Source: Terrabacter tumescens
Lineage (GTDB): Bacteria; Actinomycetota; Actinomycetes; Actinomycetales; Dermatophilaceae
Direction of reading: 5' to 3'
DNA length: 64,000 nt
Assembly (NCBI RefSeq): GCF_014646815.1
Contig: NZ_BMNZ01000007.1
Location: 1 to 64,000 of the forward strand
Part shown: piece by piece, positions 47,762 through 56,575 of the stretch
How positions within the stretch are numbered: position 1 is the first letter of the stretch
How the letters are laid out: the number at the start of each line of letters is the position of its first letter
Position numbers and translations under genes: made by a program
The notes under the pieces: generated by a model
Databases searched by the model: none
What the model saw: the letters and a program-made list of their open reading frames with translations, nothing else
Told to the model about the DNA's origin: nothing

Positions 47762-48449
47762 CGTGACACCCGACCTCGTGGCGGCGGAGACCGAGCGCCT
47801 CCTGTCGACGGCGGCCTCGTTCCGCAACGACGCGGTGCTCGCACCGTCGCTGTGCGAGGGCTGGTCGCGCGGTCACGTGCTCGCGCACCTCGCCCGCAAC
47901 GCCGACGCCCTCGTGCGGGTGTGCGACGTGGCCCTGACCGGGGCCGCCGACACGATGTACGACGACGTCGAGTCGCGCGACGCCGACATCGAGCGCGGCG
48001 CCCGCCGGTCGGCCCACGAGCACGCGACCGACATCCGCGACAGCGCGGCCCGACTGGCAGACCGGCTGGAGGCGCTGCGCCCCGAGCACGCCGAGGTCCG
48101 GGTCGAGCGGACGCCGGGTGGCTTCCCCATCGCCGTCGGCAAGGTGCCCTTCATGCGGCTGCGCGAGCTCGTCTTCCACCACGTCGACCTCGACGCGGGC
48201 TACTCCTTCGCGAGCGCCCCCGCCGACGTCGTGGCGCTCTTCCTGCGCGACGCCGTCAACCGCCTCGCCCACCACGACGCGCCCCCGTCGCTGCACGTCG
48301 TCACCGCCGAGGGCGAGGAGCACGTCGTCGGCGACGGTGCGTCACGCGTGACCGGCTCCGCCGCCGACGTGCTGCTGTGGCTCGCCCGCGGACGCACCGA
48401 CGGCATCCACGTCGACGGGCCCGTCCCGACCCTTCCCTTCGGAGGCTGA
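47748..48449 (+). CDS. Maleylpyruvate isomerase / mycothiol-dependent enzyme family protein
   Basis: A 233-aa protein of the DinB-like MDMPI fold. The N-terminal LCEGWSRGHVLAHLARNADAL has the metal-site His, and LRELVFHHVDLDAGY a second His pair. Related enzymes use mycothiol as cofactor, which fits an actinomycete. The substrate is unknown. It overlaps the GH15 gene and precedes the MBL hydrolase by 2 nt. Confidence 0.85.
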   Translation: MRHADVTPDLVAAETERLLSTAASFRNDAVLAPSLCEGWSRGHVLAHLARNADALVRVCDVALTGAADTMYDDVESRDADIERGARRSAHEHATDIRDSAARLADRLEALRPEHAEVRVERTPGGFPIAVGKVPFMRLRELVFHHVDLDAGYSFASAPADVVALFLRDAVNRLAHHDAPPSLHVVTAEGEEHVVGDGASRVTGSAADVLLWLARGRTDGIHVDGPVPTLPFGG

Positions 48450-48451
48450 CC

Positions 48452-49129
48452 GTGAACCACCACGACGACACCTACACCGGGCACGTCACGGCCGGCGGCC
48501 CCGCCGGCGTGCGCGAGCTGCCCGCGCTGACGATTCGCAAGCTCGAGGTCGGCGGCTTCGGCAACAACGCCTACCTGCTCACCTGCCGGTCCACCGGCGC
48601 TCAGCTGCTCGTCGACGCGGCCGCCGAGCCCGAGCGTCTGCTCGAGCTCGTGTCCGCCGGGGGCGGTGGCCTCGACACCGTCGTCACGACCCACCAGCAC
48701 CACGACCACGTCGGTGCCCTGGCCGAGGTCGTCGCCGCGACGGGCGCGCGGACGGTGGCCGGCGCCGACGACGCCGACGCCCTACCCGTCCCGGTCGACG
48801 TGCGCGTGTCGCACGGCGACACCGTCACCGTCGGGGACGTGACCCTCGATGTCGTGCACCTGCGCGGCCACACCCCCGGCTCCATCGCCCTCGCCTACGG
48901 CGACCCCGACGGGCACACCCACCTCTTCACGGGCGACAGCCTCTTCCCCGGCGGCGTCGGCAACACGAAGAACCCCGGCCAGAGCTTCGCGTCGCTCATC
49001 GAGGACGTCACGACCCGCGTCTTCGACGTCTACGACGACGACACGTGGTTCTACCCCGGCCACGGCGACGACTCGACCCTGGGCGCCGAGCGGCCGCACC
49101 TCGACGAGTGGCGCGCCCGCGGCTGGTGA
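48452..49129 (+). CDS. MBL-fold metallo-hydrolase (glyoxalase II-like)
   Basis: A 225-aa metallo-beta-lactamase-fold hydrolase. THQHHDHVG is the first metal motif, HLRGHTPGSI, FTGDSLFPGGVG and PGHGDDS the later ones. Lying 2 nt after a mycothiol-family enzyme, it may be a thioester hydrolase acting on mycothiol adducts (inference). A GGAGG ribosome site overlaps the upstream stop. It converges with the histidine kinase gene. Confidence 0.9.
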   Translation: MNHHDDTYTGHVTAGGPAGVRELPALTIRKLEVGGFGNNAYLLTCRSTGAQLLVDAAAEPERLLELVSAGGGGLDTVVTTHQHHDHVGALAEVVAATGARTVAGADDADALPVPVDVRVSHGDTVTVGDVTLDVVHLRGHTPGSIALAYGDPDGHTHLFTGDSLFPGGVGNTKNPGQSFASLIEDVTTRVFDVYDDDTWFYPGHGDDSTLGAERPHLDEWRARGW

Positions 49130-49147
49130 CGCCGGGTCCGGGCCACA

Positions 49148-49204
49148 CGGCATACGCCCTCGGTGACCTGGTCTGGAGTCGAGCAGAACCGATGGCGTAT
49201 GCCG
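49148..49204. repeat. Inverted pair of intergenic CGGCATACGCC elements (copies C and D)
   Basis: Copy C (49148-49165, plus) and copy D (49187-49204, minus) form arms that pair over 18 positions, extending from CACGGCATACGCC through one mismatch to TCGGT, with a loop of about 21 nt. They lie between the convergent MBL and kinase genes and may act as a bidirectional terminator. Confidence 0.8.
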
Positions 49205-49220
49205 TGGGCCGGCCCGGGCG

Positions 49221-50624
49221 TCAGCGTGACGGCGCCGTCGCGGCGCGGATCGGCAGGCGCACCCTCAGTCGGGTGTCGCCCGGCCGGGACTCGATCTCGA
49301 CCGAGCCGCCGTGGCGCTCGACGACGATGCGGTGGGCGATGTCGAGGCCGAGCCCGGTGCCGCGTCCGACGTCCTTCGTCGTGTAGAAGGCCTCGAAGGC
49401 GCGCTGCTGCACCTCCGGGCTCATGCCGGCGCCCGTGTCGCCGATCTCGACGACCACGCTGTCCCCGTCGCGGCGGGTCGTGACCGTGAGCGTGCCGACG
49501 CCGTCCATGGCGTCGACGGCGTTGTCGACGAGGTTGGTCCAGACCTGGTTGAGCTCGCCCGGCATCCCGTCGACGAGCGGCACGTCGCTCCCCCAGTCGC
49601 GCACGACCGTGACCCCGGGCCGCAGGCGAGGACCCATGACGAGCAGCGTGCTCTCGAGCCCCTCGCGGAGGTCGACCTGCTGGTGGGAGGCGCGGTCCAT
49701 CTGGGAGTAGGACTTGATGCCGGCGACGAGCTCGGAGACGCGACGCGTGGACTCGCGGACCTCGGCGAGGAGCGAGGACACGTCGATCGTGCGCGCGACC
49801 CAGCCGAGCGAGGCCGCGAGGCCCTCGTCGGGGCTGGCCGCGGCCGCGCGGGCGAGCCAGTCCAGGTCGGCCCCGGCGGAGACGAGGGAGGCCGCGAGCT
49901 CCCACGGCCGGGGCACGCCGGCGTGGTCGAGCCACTCCCCCAGCTCGTCCTCGCGGTCGGCCGCCTCGAGCGGGTCGGGCAGGGTGGTCGGCGTCTGCAG
50001 CTCCCGACGCAGGGCGTCGACCCGGGCGAACTGTGCCGTCGAGACGCCGTTTGACGCCATCTGCCGCAGGGCTTCGAGCAGCCCGTCGCAGGCGCGTTCG
50101 AGCTCGGCGGCCGAGCGGGCCGCGGCCGCCGCGGGGTTGTTGATCTCGTGGGCCAGTCCGGCCGCGAGCGTCCCGAGCGTCACGAGCCCGCTGCGTTGGC
50201 GGGCCGTCGCCTCGATCGACCGCGCCGTGCCGTACAGGCCCGCGACGAGGTGGGCGGCGAACGGGAACCAGTCGTTGGCCAGCTCGTGGAGCCGCTCGGC
50301 CGGGACGCGCAGCAGCCGGCCCGGCGTGACGCCGCGAGCCGTCGCGAGGTAGACGCCGTGCTCGTCCCAGGCCCGGAAGCCGCCGGCCCACCGGCCGGGG
50401 ACGTCCATCCGGCCGACGACGACGTCCTCCCGGCCGACGTGGCGGGACAGGTCGAGGGTGCCGTCGACGACGACCCACCAGTGGTCGGCCCGGTCACCCT
50501 CGAGCCACATCACCTCACCGGGGGCGATCGCGACCTCCGCGCCCGCGGCGAGCAGCTGCGCCAGCTGGTCGTCGCTCAGGCCGTCGAAGAGCGGCACCGT
50601 CCGGAGGTCGGAGAGCTCGAGCAT
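49221..50624 (-). CDS. Cyclic-nucleotide-binding-domain histidine kinase
   Basis: A 467-aa soluble kinase. Residues about 1-125 form a CRP-type effector domain (LFDGLSDDQLAQLL, APGEVMWLEGDRADHWWVVVDG). The H box is GLAHEINNPAAAA, the N box NQVWTNLVDNAVDAM, and GDTGAGMSP and GRGTGLGLDIAHRI are the G boxes. There is no membrane segment. It follows the receiver-reductase gene by 22 nt in one transcript, so it probably phosphorylates that receiver. Whether it binds cAMP is unknown. Confidence 0.87.
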   Translation of the reverse strand: MLELSDLRTVPLFDGLSDDQLAQLLAAGAEVAIAPGEVMWLEGDRADHWWVVVDGTLDLSRHVGREDVVVGRMDVPGRWAGGFRAWDEHGVYLATARGVTPGRLLRVPAERLHELANDWFPFAAHLVAGLYGTARSIEATARQRSGLVTLGTLAAGLAHEINNPAAAAARSAAELERACDGLLEALRQMASNGVSTAQFARVDALRRELQTPTTLPDPLEAADREDELGEWLDHAGVPRPWELAASLVSAGADLDWLARAAAASPDEGLAASLGWVARTIDVSSLLAEVRESTRRVSELVAGIKSYSQMDRASHQQVDLREGLESTLLVMGPRLRPGVTVVRDWGSDVPLVDGMPGELNQVWTNLVDNAVDAMDGVGTLTVTTRRDGDSVVVEIGDTGAGMSPEVQQRAFEAFYTTKDVGRGTGLGLDIAHRIVVERHGGSVEIESRPGDTRLRVRLPIRAATAPSR

Positions 50625-50646
50625 CGCGGGTCCCGTCTGTCGGCCG

Positions 50647-52304
50647 TCAGATCGTGGCGAGGTAGCGGTGGACGAAGTAGACCGACATCGAGCCCTCGCC
50701 GACGGCCGACGCGACACGCTTCATCGAGTCGGAGCGGACGTCGCCTGCTGCGAAGACGCCGGGCAGGCTCGTCTCCAGGGCGAAGGGCGGCCGCGCCAGC
50801 GTCCAGCCCCGGGCGTGCGGGCCGGTGACGAGGTCGTGCCCCGTCACGACGAAGCCGTGCTCGTCCCGCACGATGTCGGCGCCGAGCCAGTCGGTGCGTG
50901 GCGTGGCACCGATGTAGACGAAGAGCCAGGCCGCGTCGACCTCCGTCGACGCACCCGTGTGCCGGTCCGAGAGCGTCAGCCGCTCAAGGTGGCCGTCCCC
51001 GTCCGCCCCCACGACCTCGGTGGTGCACAGCACCCGGATGCGAGGGTCGGCCCGGATCCGCTCGACGAGGTACTGCGACATGCCGGCCTCGAGCGACTCC
51101 CCGCGCACGACCAGCGTGACGCGCTCGGCGTAGCGCGCGAGGTTGAGGACGGCCTGTCCGGCGGAGTTGGCCGCCCCGACGACGTAGACCTCGTCACCGG
51201 CGCAGGCGGCGGCCTGCCCGGCGTTGGAGCCGTACTGGACCCCGCGCCCGACGAGGGTGTCGAGGCCCGGCGCCCCGAGCCGGCGGTACGAGACACCGGT
51301 CGCCAGCACGACGCTGCGCGCCTCGATGTCCTCGGCGCCGTCGAGGCGCACCGCGCGCGCGAGCCCACGGGCCTCGAGGGCCACGACGTCCCGCGCGAGG
51401 ACCATCTCCGCCCCGAACCGCCTGGCCTGGGCGATGGCCCGCTGCGCGAGGTCCGAGCCGGAGAGCCCCCGCGGGAAGCCGAGGTAGTTCTCGATGGCCG
51501 CGCTCTGTCCGGCCTGCCCGCCGGGGGCGTCGTGCTCGACGATGACGGTGCTGAGCCCCTCGGACGCGGCGTAGACCGCGGCCGCGAGCCCGGCCGGACC
51601 TCCGCCGACGATGCACAGGTCGTAGAGGTCGCGCTCGGCGCGCGTGCGCAGGCCCAGGGCCGTCGCGACGGCCACCGGCGTCGGGGCGCGCAGGGTCTCG
51701 CCGTCCGGGACGAGCACGAGCGGCAGGTCCTCGGGTCGGGCGCCGGCGAGGTCGCGCAGCCGAGCGCCCTCCTCGTCGCGCTCGACGTCGAGCCAGACGT
51801 AGGGCACGTGGTTGTTCGTCAGGAAGGTCTTGACGACGTGGCTGCCCTCGGACCACCGGTGGCCGACGACGCGGACGTCGTTGCCCTGCTCGGGATGGGC
51901 GTTGTGCCAGTCCGAGAGGAGGTCGTCCAGACGGGGTAGAGCCGTTCCTCGGGAGGGTCCCAGGGCTTCAGGAGGTAGTGGTCGAGGCCGATCTCGTTGA
52001 TCGCCGAGATCGCGACGTCGGTGTCGGCGTACGCCGTGAGCAGCAGGAGCTTGGCGTCCGGGACGTCGGCCCGCACCCGCGAGAGCAGCTCGATCCCGGT
52101 CATCGACGGCATCCGCTGGTCGGAGGCGACGAGGGCCAGCGGTTGGCCGCGCAGCACCAGCCGCGCGACGAGGTCGAGGGCCTCGGGGCCCGAGGAGGCC
52201 CGCAGGATGCGGTGCTCGGCCCCGTAGCGGGCGCGCAGGTCTCTCGCGATCGCAGCCGAGACGGGCGCGTCGTCGTCCACGGTGATGATCGCGGGCCGGG
52301 CCAC
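50647..52304 (-). pseudogene. Frameshifted receiver / glutaredoxin-like / thioredoxin-reductase-like protein
   Basis: One gene split by a frameshift near 51930. The first frame (52304 to about 51931) encodes a receiver domain with phospho-Asp62 (VASDQRMPS) and Lys112, ending RLYPV. The next base context reads on into LDDLLSDWHNAHPEQ only after a +1 change, consistent with one missing C. The second frame gives a glutaredoxin-like segment without a CxxC (VRVVGHRWSEGSHVVKTFL) and an FAD/NAD(P) domain (CIVGGGPAGLAAA, VYVVGAANSAG). The usual reductase CxxC is absent. Intact length would be about 551 aa. A sequencing error is possible. Confidence 0.85.
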
Positions 52305-52310
52305 GGCCTC

Positions 52311-52316
52311 AGCGTA
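52311..52316 (-). promoter_or_regulatory. -10 element of the receiver-reductase gene, leaderless
   Basis: TACGCT on the minus strand, 6 nt before the GTG at 52304. Confidence 0.5.
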
Positions 52317-52468
52317 CGAGCCGGATCGCCTGCCGCGCGGGCAAGTCGGGCCACTTCACCCGCTGGAGGTGAGCGAGGCCGGGGTGCGCCACCGGACAGA
52401 GCGGACACATGGGGCGCCGACGCGATCGAACCTGCCGGTGCTGTCTGTGGTTGCGGCTGCGGCCGCTC

Positions 52469-52792
52469 CTACTGGGCGTCCTCGAGGTCGGACTGCGCGT
52501 CAGGCTCGTTGTCGAGCTCGGCGATGAGCGACTCGAGCTCGGAGCGGAGGAAGTCGATGTCCGGCGGGACGTTCGTCATGAGGATGTGGCGCCTCGGGTT
52601 GTTGGCGACCGCGAGGCCGACGCCGAGTCGGGACCGCCCGTGCTTCTCGCGCCAGGCGCGCTCGAGGTGCGGCCCACCGGTCCAGTCCACCGGCGCATGG
52701 AGCCACCCCTTGACGTCGACGAGGTCGCCGTCGGGGCCGTGACGTCGGTTCGTCGGGGGATCGAATCCCTCGAGGGTGACTCGCTCTTCCAT
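52469..52792 (-). CDS. Conserved-looking small protein of unknown function
   Basis: A 107-aa hypothetical protein. It has a TNRRHGPDGDLVDVKGWLHAP segment, a central basic stretch (HGRSRLGVGLAVANNPRRHI) and an acidic C-terminal helix (ESLIAELDNEPDAQSDLEDA). I recognise no domain. The ATG at 52792 is supported by a TAACGT -10 seven nt upstream. It lies 164 bp upstream of the receiver-reductase gene on the same strand; that gap shows no gene. Confidence 0.65.
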   Translation of the reverse strand: MEERVTLEGFDPPTNRRHGPDGDLVDVKGWLHAPVDWTGGPHLERAWREKHGRSRLGVGLAVANNPRRHILMTNVPPDIDFLRSELESLIAELDNEPDAQSDLEDAQ

Positions 52793-52799
52793 ACCTCTG

Positions 52800-52805
52800 A
52801 CGTTA
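52800..52805 (-). promoter_or_regulatory. -10 element of the 107-aa gene, leaderless
   Basis: TAACGT on the minus strand, 7 nt before the ATG at 52792. Confidence 0.45.
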
Positions 52806-52973
52806 CGGCTCCGGACGCCCGCGGACCAGTACCCGCGACAGGTCCGCGGCGATTCGTGAGGGAAGAGACAAGCCGGGCGACGGGTGGGCGCGCGCCCGAG
52901 TGGCGCCCGCCGGTGCCGGCGCCGGCGCCGCGCCGCGTGGGCCGCCTCGGCCAGCGCGCGTCGTGGTGCGAGG

Positions 52974-53813
52974 ATGACGGGCGTGAGCTCGCCCGTCGCC
53001 GTCCCCACCGTCCCTGCGACCCACGTCGTCCGTGTCCCCGTGACGACGGTCTGGGCCGATCCCGAGAGCCCGCGAGCCGTCGACGCTCCGGCCGTCGCAC
53101 CCGAGCCCGACAACGTCGGGTGGCTGGCCGCCCTCGACGCGAACGCAGCCCACGACGAGTCGGGGGACGGGCGGCTCGGGCTGCACGGCCGGGTCGAGAC
53201 GCAGCTGCTCGCCGGTGAGCCCGTGGTCGTGACGCAGACGCACCACGGCGAGGCAACCGGTTCGTGGTCGCACGTCGTCGCCCCGTGGCAGCGGTCCCCC
53301 AAGGACGAGCGCGGCTACCCGGGCTGGGTGCCTACGGCGCACCTGACGCCCGCGCCCCACGTCTCACCGTTGGACAACCCGACGCCGGTGCTCGGCGGGA
53401 CGCCGACGGCGTCGGCGTCCCCGTCGGTCTCTGCGTCGGGCGACGCGGTGCACCCTGCCGTGGCCGAGGCCCGCCGCCACATCGGCCTGCCCTACCTGTG
53501 GTCGGGCATCTCGCCGCTCGGCTTCGACTGCTCGGGGCTCGTGCTGCACACGTGGCGACGCATGGGCGTCGTCGTGGCGCGCGACGCCTACGCCCAGGCC
53601 GACTTCGCCTCGCCCGTCGACATCGCGTCGGTCCGTCCCGGCGACCTCTACTTCTTCGCGCGCCCCGGCCGGCGCATCCACCACGTCGGCATCGTCGTGC
53701 GCCCCGGCCGCATGGTCCACGCCTCGGAGACCGGTGGCGTGCTCGTCGAGGAGGACCTGTCCGCCGACCGCGTCGCCACCCTCGTCGCCGCCGGGCGCCT
53801 GCCGATGCCGTGA
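52974..53813 (+). CDS. C40 family (NlpC/P60) peptidase
   Basis: A 279-aa peptidase. Residues about 15-125 look like two SH3b-type domains (HVVRVPVTTVWADPE, GWVPTAHL), then a Ser/Pro linker, then NlpC/P60 from about 160 with Cys186 (FDCSGL), His237 (HHVGI) and His249 (MVHASE). There is no signal peptide, so it resembles YkfC-like cytosolic gamma-D-Glu-amino acid hydrolases of peptidoglycan recycling. The start could instead be the GTG at 52983. The GTGA overlap with the EamA gene suggests coupling. Confidence 0.85.
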   Translation: MTGVSSPVAVPTVPATHVVRVPVTTVWADPESPRAVDAPAVAPEPDNVGWLAALDANAAHDESGDGRLGLHGRVETQLLAGEPVVVTQTHHGEATGSWSHVVAPWQRSPKDERGYPGWVPTAHLTPAPHVSPLDNPTPVLGGTPTASASPSVSASGDAVHPAVAEARRHIGLPYLWSGISPLGFDCSGLVLHTWRRMGVVVARDAYAQADFASPVDIASVRPGDLYFFARPGRRIHHVGIVVRPGRMVHASETGGVLVEEDLSADRVATLVAAGRLPMP

Positions 53814-54685
53814 GCGTCGACCGCCGCACCGCTCCCCTGCTCGTCCTCGGTGGCGTCGTCTCGGTCCAGTTCGGCGGAGCCTTCGCCGCCACGCTCGTCC
53901 CGCGCATCGGGGCGCCGGGTTCGGTGCTGCTGCGGCTGCTCTTCGCCATGGTGATCCTGTATGCCGTCGCGCGGCCCTCGTGGCGTGGACGCAGCCGCTC
54001 CGACTGGGGCACCGTCGTGCTGTTCGGGCTGGCCCTGGCAGCGATGAACACCTCGTTCTACGCCTCCCTGGCACACCTGCCCATCGGCGTCGCGGTGACC
54101 ATCGAGTTCCTCGGGCCGCTCGGGCTGGCGGCGGCGTTGAGCCGACGTCCTCGGGACGTCCTCGCCGTCGCGGCGGCCGCGGTCGGCGTGCTGCTCGTCT
54201 CCGGGGTGCTGCACACGTCGTGGGACCGGCTCGACGTCGTCGGTGTCGGGTTCGCCGCGCTCGCGGGCGTCATGTGGGCGGCCTACATCGTCCTCAGCCA
54301 ACGCACCGGTCGCGCGTTCGGGGGGCTCGAAGGGCTGGCGCTCGCGCTCATCGTGTCCACCGTCGCGGTCGCGCCACTGGGACTGACCTCGGTGGACCGG
54401 TGGACCCCCGGGGACGTCGCCCTGGGCCTCGGCATCGCCGTCCTGTCGTCGGTGCTGCCCTACTCGCTGGAGCTCATCGCGCTGCGCCACCTGGCCCAGC
54501 ACGTCTTCGGCATCCTGCTCAGCCTCGAGCCCGTCGTCGCGGCGCTGGCCGGCCTCGTGGTGCTCCACCAGGTCCTCGACCGCGCCCAGGTGGCCGGCAT
54601 GGCGCTCGTCGTGCTGGCCAGCGCGGTCGTGCTCGGCGCGCAGTCCCGGCCCGAGTCGGCGGACGCCGGGATGGGTCCGGGCTGA
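53810..54685 (+). CDS. EamA/DMT family transporter
   Basis: A 291-aa drug/metabolite transporter with ten hydrophobic helices in two EamA repeats; SLAHLPIGVAVTIEFLGPL and LSLEPVVAALAGLVVLHQ are the repeat signatures (RhtA-like). It may export amino acids or peptidoglycan fragments, given coupling to the peptidase (inference). The GTG start overlaps the peptidase stop. Confidence 0.88.
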   Translation: MSVDRRTAPLLVLGGVVSVQFGGAFAATLVPRIGAPGSVLLRLLFAMVILYAVARPSWRGRSRSDWGTVVLFGLALAAMNTSFYASLAHLPIGVAVTIEFLGPLGLAAALSRRPRDVLAVAAAAVGVLLVSGVLHTSWDRLDVVGVGFAALAGVMWAAYIVLSQRTGRAFGGLEGLALALIVSTVAVAPLGLTSVDRWTPGDVALGLGIAVLSSVLPYSLELIALRHLAQHVFGILLSLEPVVAALAGLVVLHQVLDRAQVAGMALVVLASAVVLGAQSRPESADAGMGPG

Positions 54686-54730
54686 TGCAGGCGACCGACT
54701 GGCGCTTGACCTCAGGTCGACTCGAAGTCC

Positions 54731-54736
54731 TACCGT
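54731..54736 (+). promoter_or_regulatory. -10 element of the MFS gene, leaderless
   Basis: TACCGT, 6 nt before the ATG at 54743. Confidence 0.5.
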
Positions 54737-54742
54737 CGCCGG

Positions 54743-56116
54743 ATGACCTCGGGCACCATGCGCACTGACTCATCCTCGACCGTCCCCGACGAGGGCGGCG
54801 GCATCATGTCCCCGGCGCTGCGGGCCACGACGGTCGGCGTGCTGGCGCTCGTCTCGCTCCACGCCTTCGAGGCCCTCGCCCTCACCACCGTCATGCCGAC
54901 CATCGCCCGGGAGCTCGACGGCGCGTCGCTCTACGCGATGGCCTTCACCGCGACGCTCGCGTCCGGCATCGTCAGCATCGTCTGGTCCGGCAACCTCGCC
55001 GACCGTCGCGGTCCCCGCCCGCCGCTGCTGCTCGGGCTGGCGCTCTTCGCCACCGGGCTCGTCGTCGCCGGGCTCGCGCCCTCGATGGGGATGCTCGTCG
55101 CCGCACGGGTCGTGCAGGGCCTCGGCGCCGGCATGACGAGCACGGCGCTCTACGTCCTCGTCACCCGCGTCTACCCGCAGCGCCTGCACACGGCGATCCT
55201 CGCAGGCTTCTCGGCGGCCTGGGTCGTTCCCTCCATCGCAGGTCCCTTCGTCGCCGGGCTCATCACCCAGACCATCGGGTGGCGTTGGGTGTTCGGCCTC
55301 GCCCTCGTCGTGCTCGTCGTGGCGGCCGTGCTCCTCGGACGCATCCTCACCGGCCTGCGCCAGGAGGTCGTCGACGTGCCGTGGCGCACGCGCTCGATCG
55401 CGGCGTCGGGCGTCCTCGCGGTCGCCGTGCTCGGGCTCAACGCAGCCGCCGAGCGCCTCGACCCCCTGGGCATCGCGGTGGGCGTGGTCGCGCTCGTCGT
55501 CGTCGGACTCACCCTCCTGCCGCTCACACCTCGCGGGACCCTGCGCGCGGCCCGCGGGCTGCCGACCGACATCGCCCTGCGCGCGCTGGCCTTCGCCGCC
55601 TTCAGCGGCGCCGAGGTCTACCTGCCGCGCCTGCTGACGGAGCGCGACGGCTTGAGCCCGAGCCTCGCCGGGGTCGCCCTGACGGCCACGGGCGTCACGT
55701 GGTTCGCCGGGTCGTGGGTGCAGGGCCGCTGGGATCGCCGCTTCGAGGTCGGCCGTACCGCCTCCGTGTCGCTGGGCGCCATCACGCTCTCCCTCCTCGC
55801 GCTCGCGGCCGCCGTCGAGCTCGGAGCGCCTACGTGGGTCCTCATCGCCCTCTTCCCCGTCGTGGGCCTCGGGATCGGGACGCTCTACCCGCGCGTCACC
55901 GCGCAGGCGCTGGCTCGGGCCTCCGCGACCGAGCAGGGCCTCGTCAGCTCCGCACTGCAGATCGGGGACTCCTCGGGGGCCGCCACGGCCATCGCCCTGT
56001 CGGCCATCGCCTTCGCGGCGGCGGGCTCGGCCGTGCCGGGCGCGTATGCCGTCGTCTTCGTCGTCATGGCCGTGCCCGCCCTCGTCGGCTGGGTCGTCGC
56101 GCCGCGGGTGCGCTAG
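54743..56116 (+). CDS. MFS transporter
   Basis: A 457-aa major facilitator, probably an exporter of the DHA2/EmrB-like type. LADRRGPRPPLLLG is the loop 2-3 motif, VVQGLGAGMTSTALYVLV and GFSAAWVVPSIAGPFVAG cover helices 4-5, the latter like motif C of antiporters. About 12-14 helices are visible. Substrate unknown. The start is supported by a TACCGT -10 six nt upstream, though an ATG at 54806 is also possible. Confidence 0.88.
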   Translation: MTSGTMRTDSSSTVPDEGGGIMSPALRATTVGVLALVSLHAFEALALTTVMPTIARELDGASLYAMAFTATLASGIVSIVWSGNLADRRGPRPPLLLGLALFATGLVVAGLAPSMGMLVAARVVQGLGAGMTSTALYVLVTRVYPQRLHTAILAGFSAAWVVPSIAGPFVAGLITQTIGWRWVFGLALVVLVVAAVLLGRILTGLRQEVVDVPWRTRSIAASGVLAVAVLGLNAAAERLDPLGIAVGVVALVVVGLTLLPLTPRGTLRAARGLPTDIALRALAFAAFSGAEVYLPRLLTERDGLSPSLAGVALTATGVTWFAGSWVQGRWDRRFEVGRTASVSLGAITLSLLALAAAVELGAPTWVLIALFPVVGLGIGTLYPRVTAQALARASATEQGLVSSALQIGDSSGAATAIALSAIAFAAAGSAVPGAYAVVFVVMAVPALVGWVVAPRVR

Positions 56117-56123
56117 AGGCCGG

Positions 56124-56143
56124 TTCGGGACCTTGGTCCCTGT
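56124..56143. promoter_or_regulatory. DosR/DevR-type box
   Basis: TTCGGGACCTTGGTCCCTGT. The core GGGAC-N4-GTCCC is a perfect palindrome, and 15 of 20 bases fit the mycobacterial DosR consensus. It is centred about 42 bp before the start site predicted from TACCTT (56164-56169), the usual activating position. Confidence 0.6.
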
Positions 56144-56163
56144 CGCCGGGCACCGGGGGCACG

Positions 56164-56169
56164 TACCTT
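56164..56169 (+). promoter_or_regulatory. -10 element for the 89-aa gene
   Basis: TACCTT, giving a leader of about 100 nt. That leader includes a 9-bp stem (ACGGCCGGC/GCCGGCCGT, 56218-56254) ahead of the ribosome site. Confidence 0.4.
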
Positions 56170-56278
56170 CACAGGCACGACCTACCTCGAGCGCCACCCC
56201 GACCGGGATGTGACGTGACGGCCGGCTCCCCCCACCTTGCTCAGCGCCGGCCGTGCCCAGCTCGGCACAGGAGTCCTG

Positions 56279-56548
56279 ATGACCCTTCCGCTCGACCCGC
56301 CCACCCTGCCCAGCATCGGCGAGTCCTCGGCGACCAGCGTGGCCGCCATGAGCATCCGCGAGCTCATCGGCGCGCTGACCACCATCGAGGACCGACTGCG
56401 TCACCTGCCGACGTTCGTCCCCTTGGGCGGGCGCCTGGTGACCAACCCGGAGCGGCGCCTGCTGCTCCGGCAGCAGCGGCTCGTCGTCGCGGGCCTGCGC
56501 CGGCACCGTGCCGCCATGCGCGCCCCGCTGTCCGGGCACCACGCCTAG
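56279..56548 (+). CDS. Small protein of unknown function behind a DosR-type box
   Basis: An 89-aa hypothetical protein with a Pro-rich start (MTLPLDPPTLPSIGE), a helix (MSIRELIGALTTIEDRLRHL) and a basic C-terminal helix rich in Arg/Leu (RRLLLRQQRLVVAGLRRHRAAM). No domain recognised. The ATG at 56279 has CAGGAG at good spacing; an upstream in-frame ATG at 56237 lies inside the leader hairpin. The box upstream suggests induction under hypoxia or redox stress (inference). Confidence 0.6.
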   Translation: MTLPLDPPTLPSIGESSATSVAAMSIRELIGALTTIEDRLRHLPTFVPLGGRLVTNPERRLLLRQQRLVVAGLRRHRAAMRAPLSGHHA

Positions 56549-56575
56549 CCGCCCGACGTCCGACCGGCACCCGTT

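Noticed and set aside
52750-52775. tRNA T-arm-like GGGGGATCGAATCCCTC
   Set aside because: It lies within the 107-aa coding frame and there is no matching acceptor stem, anticodon arm or D arm around it.
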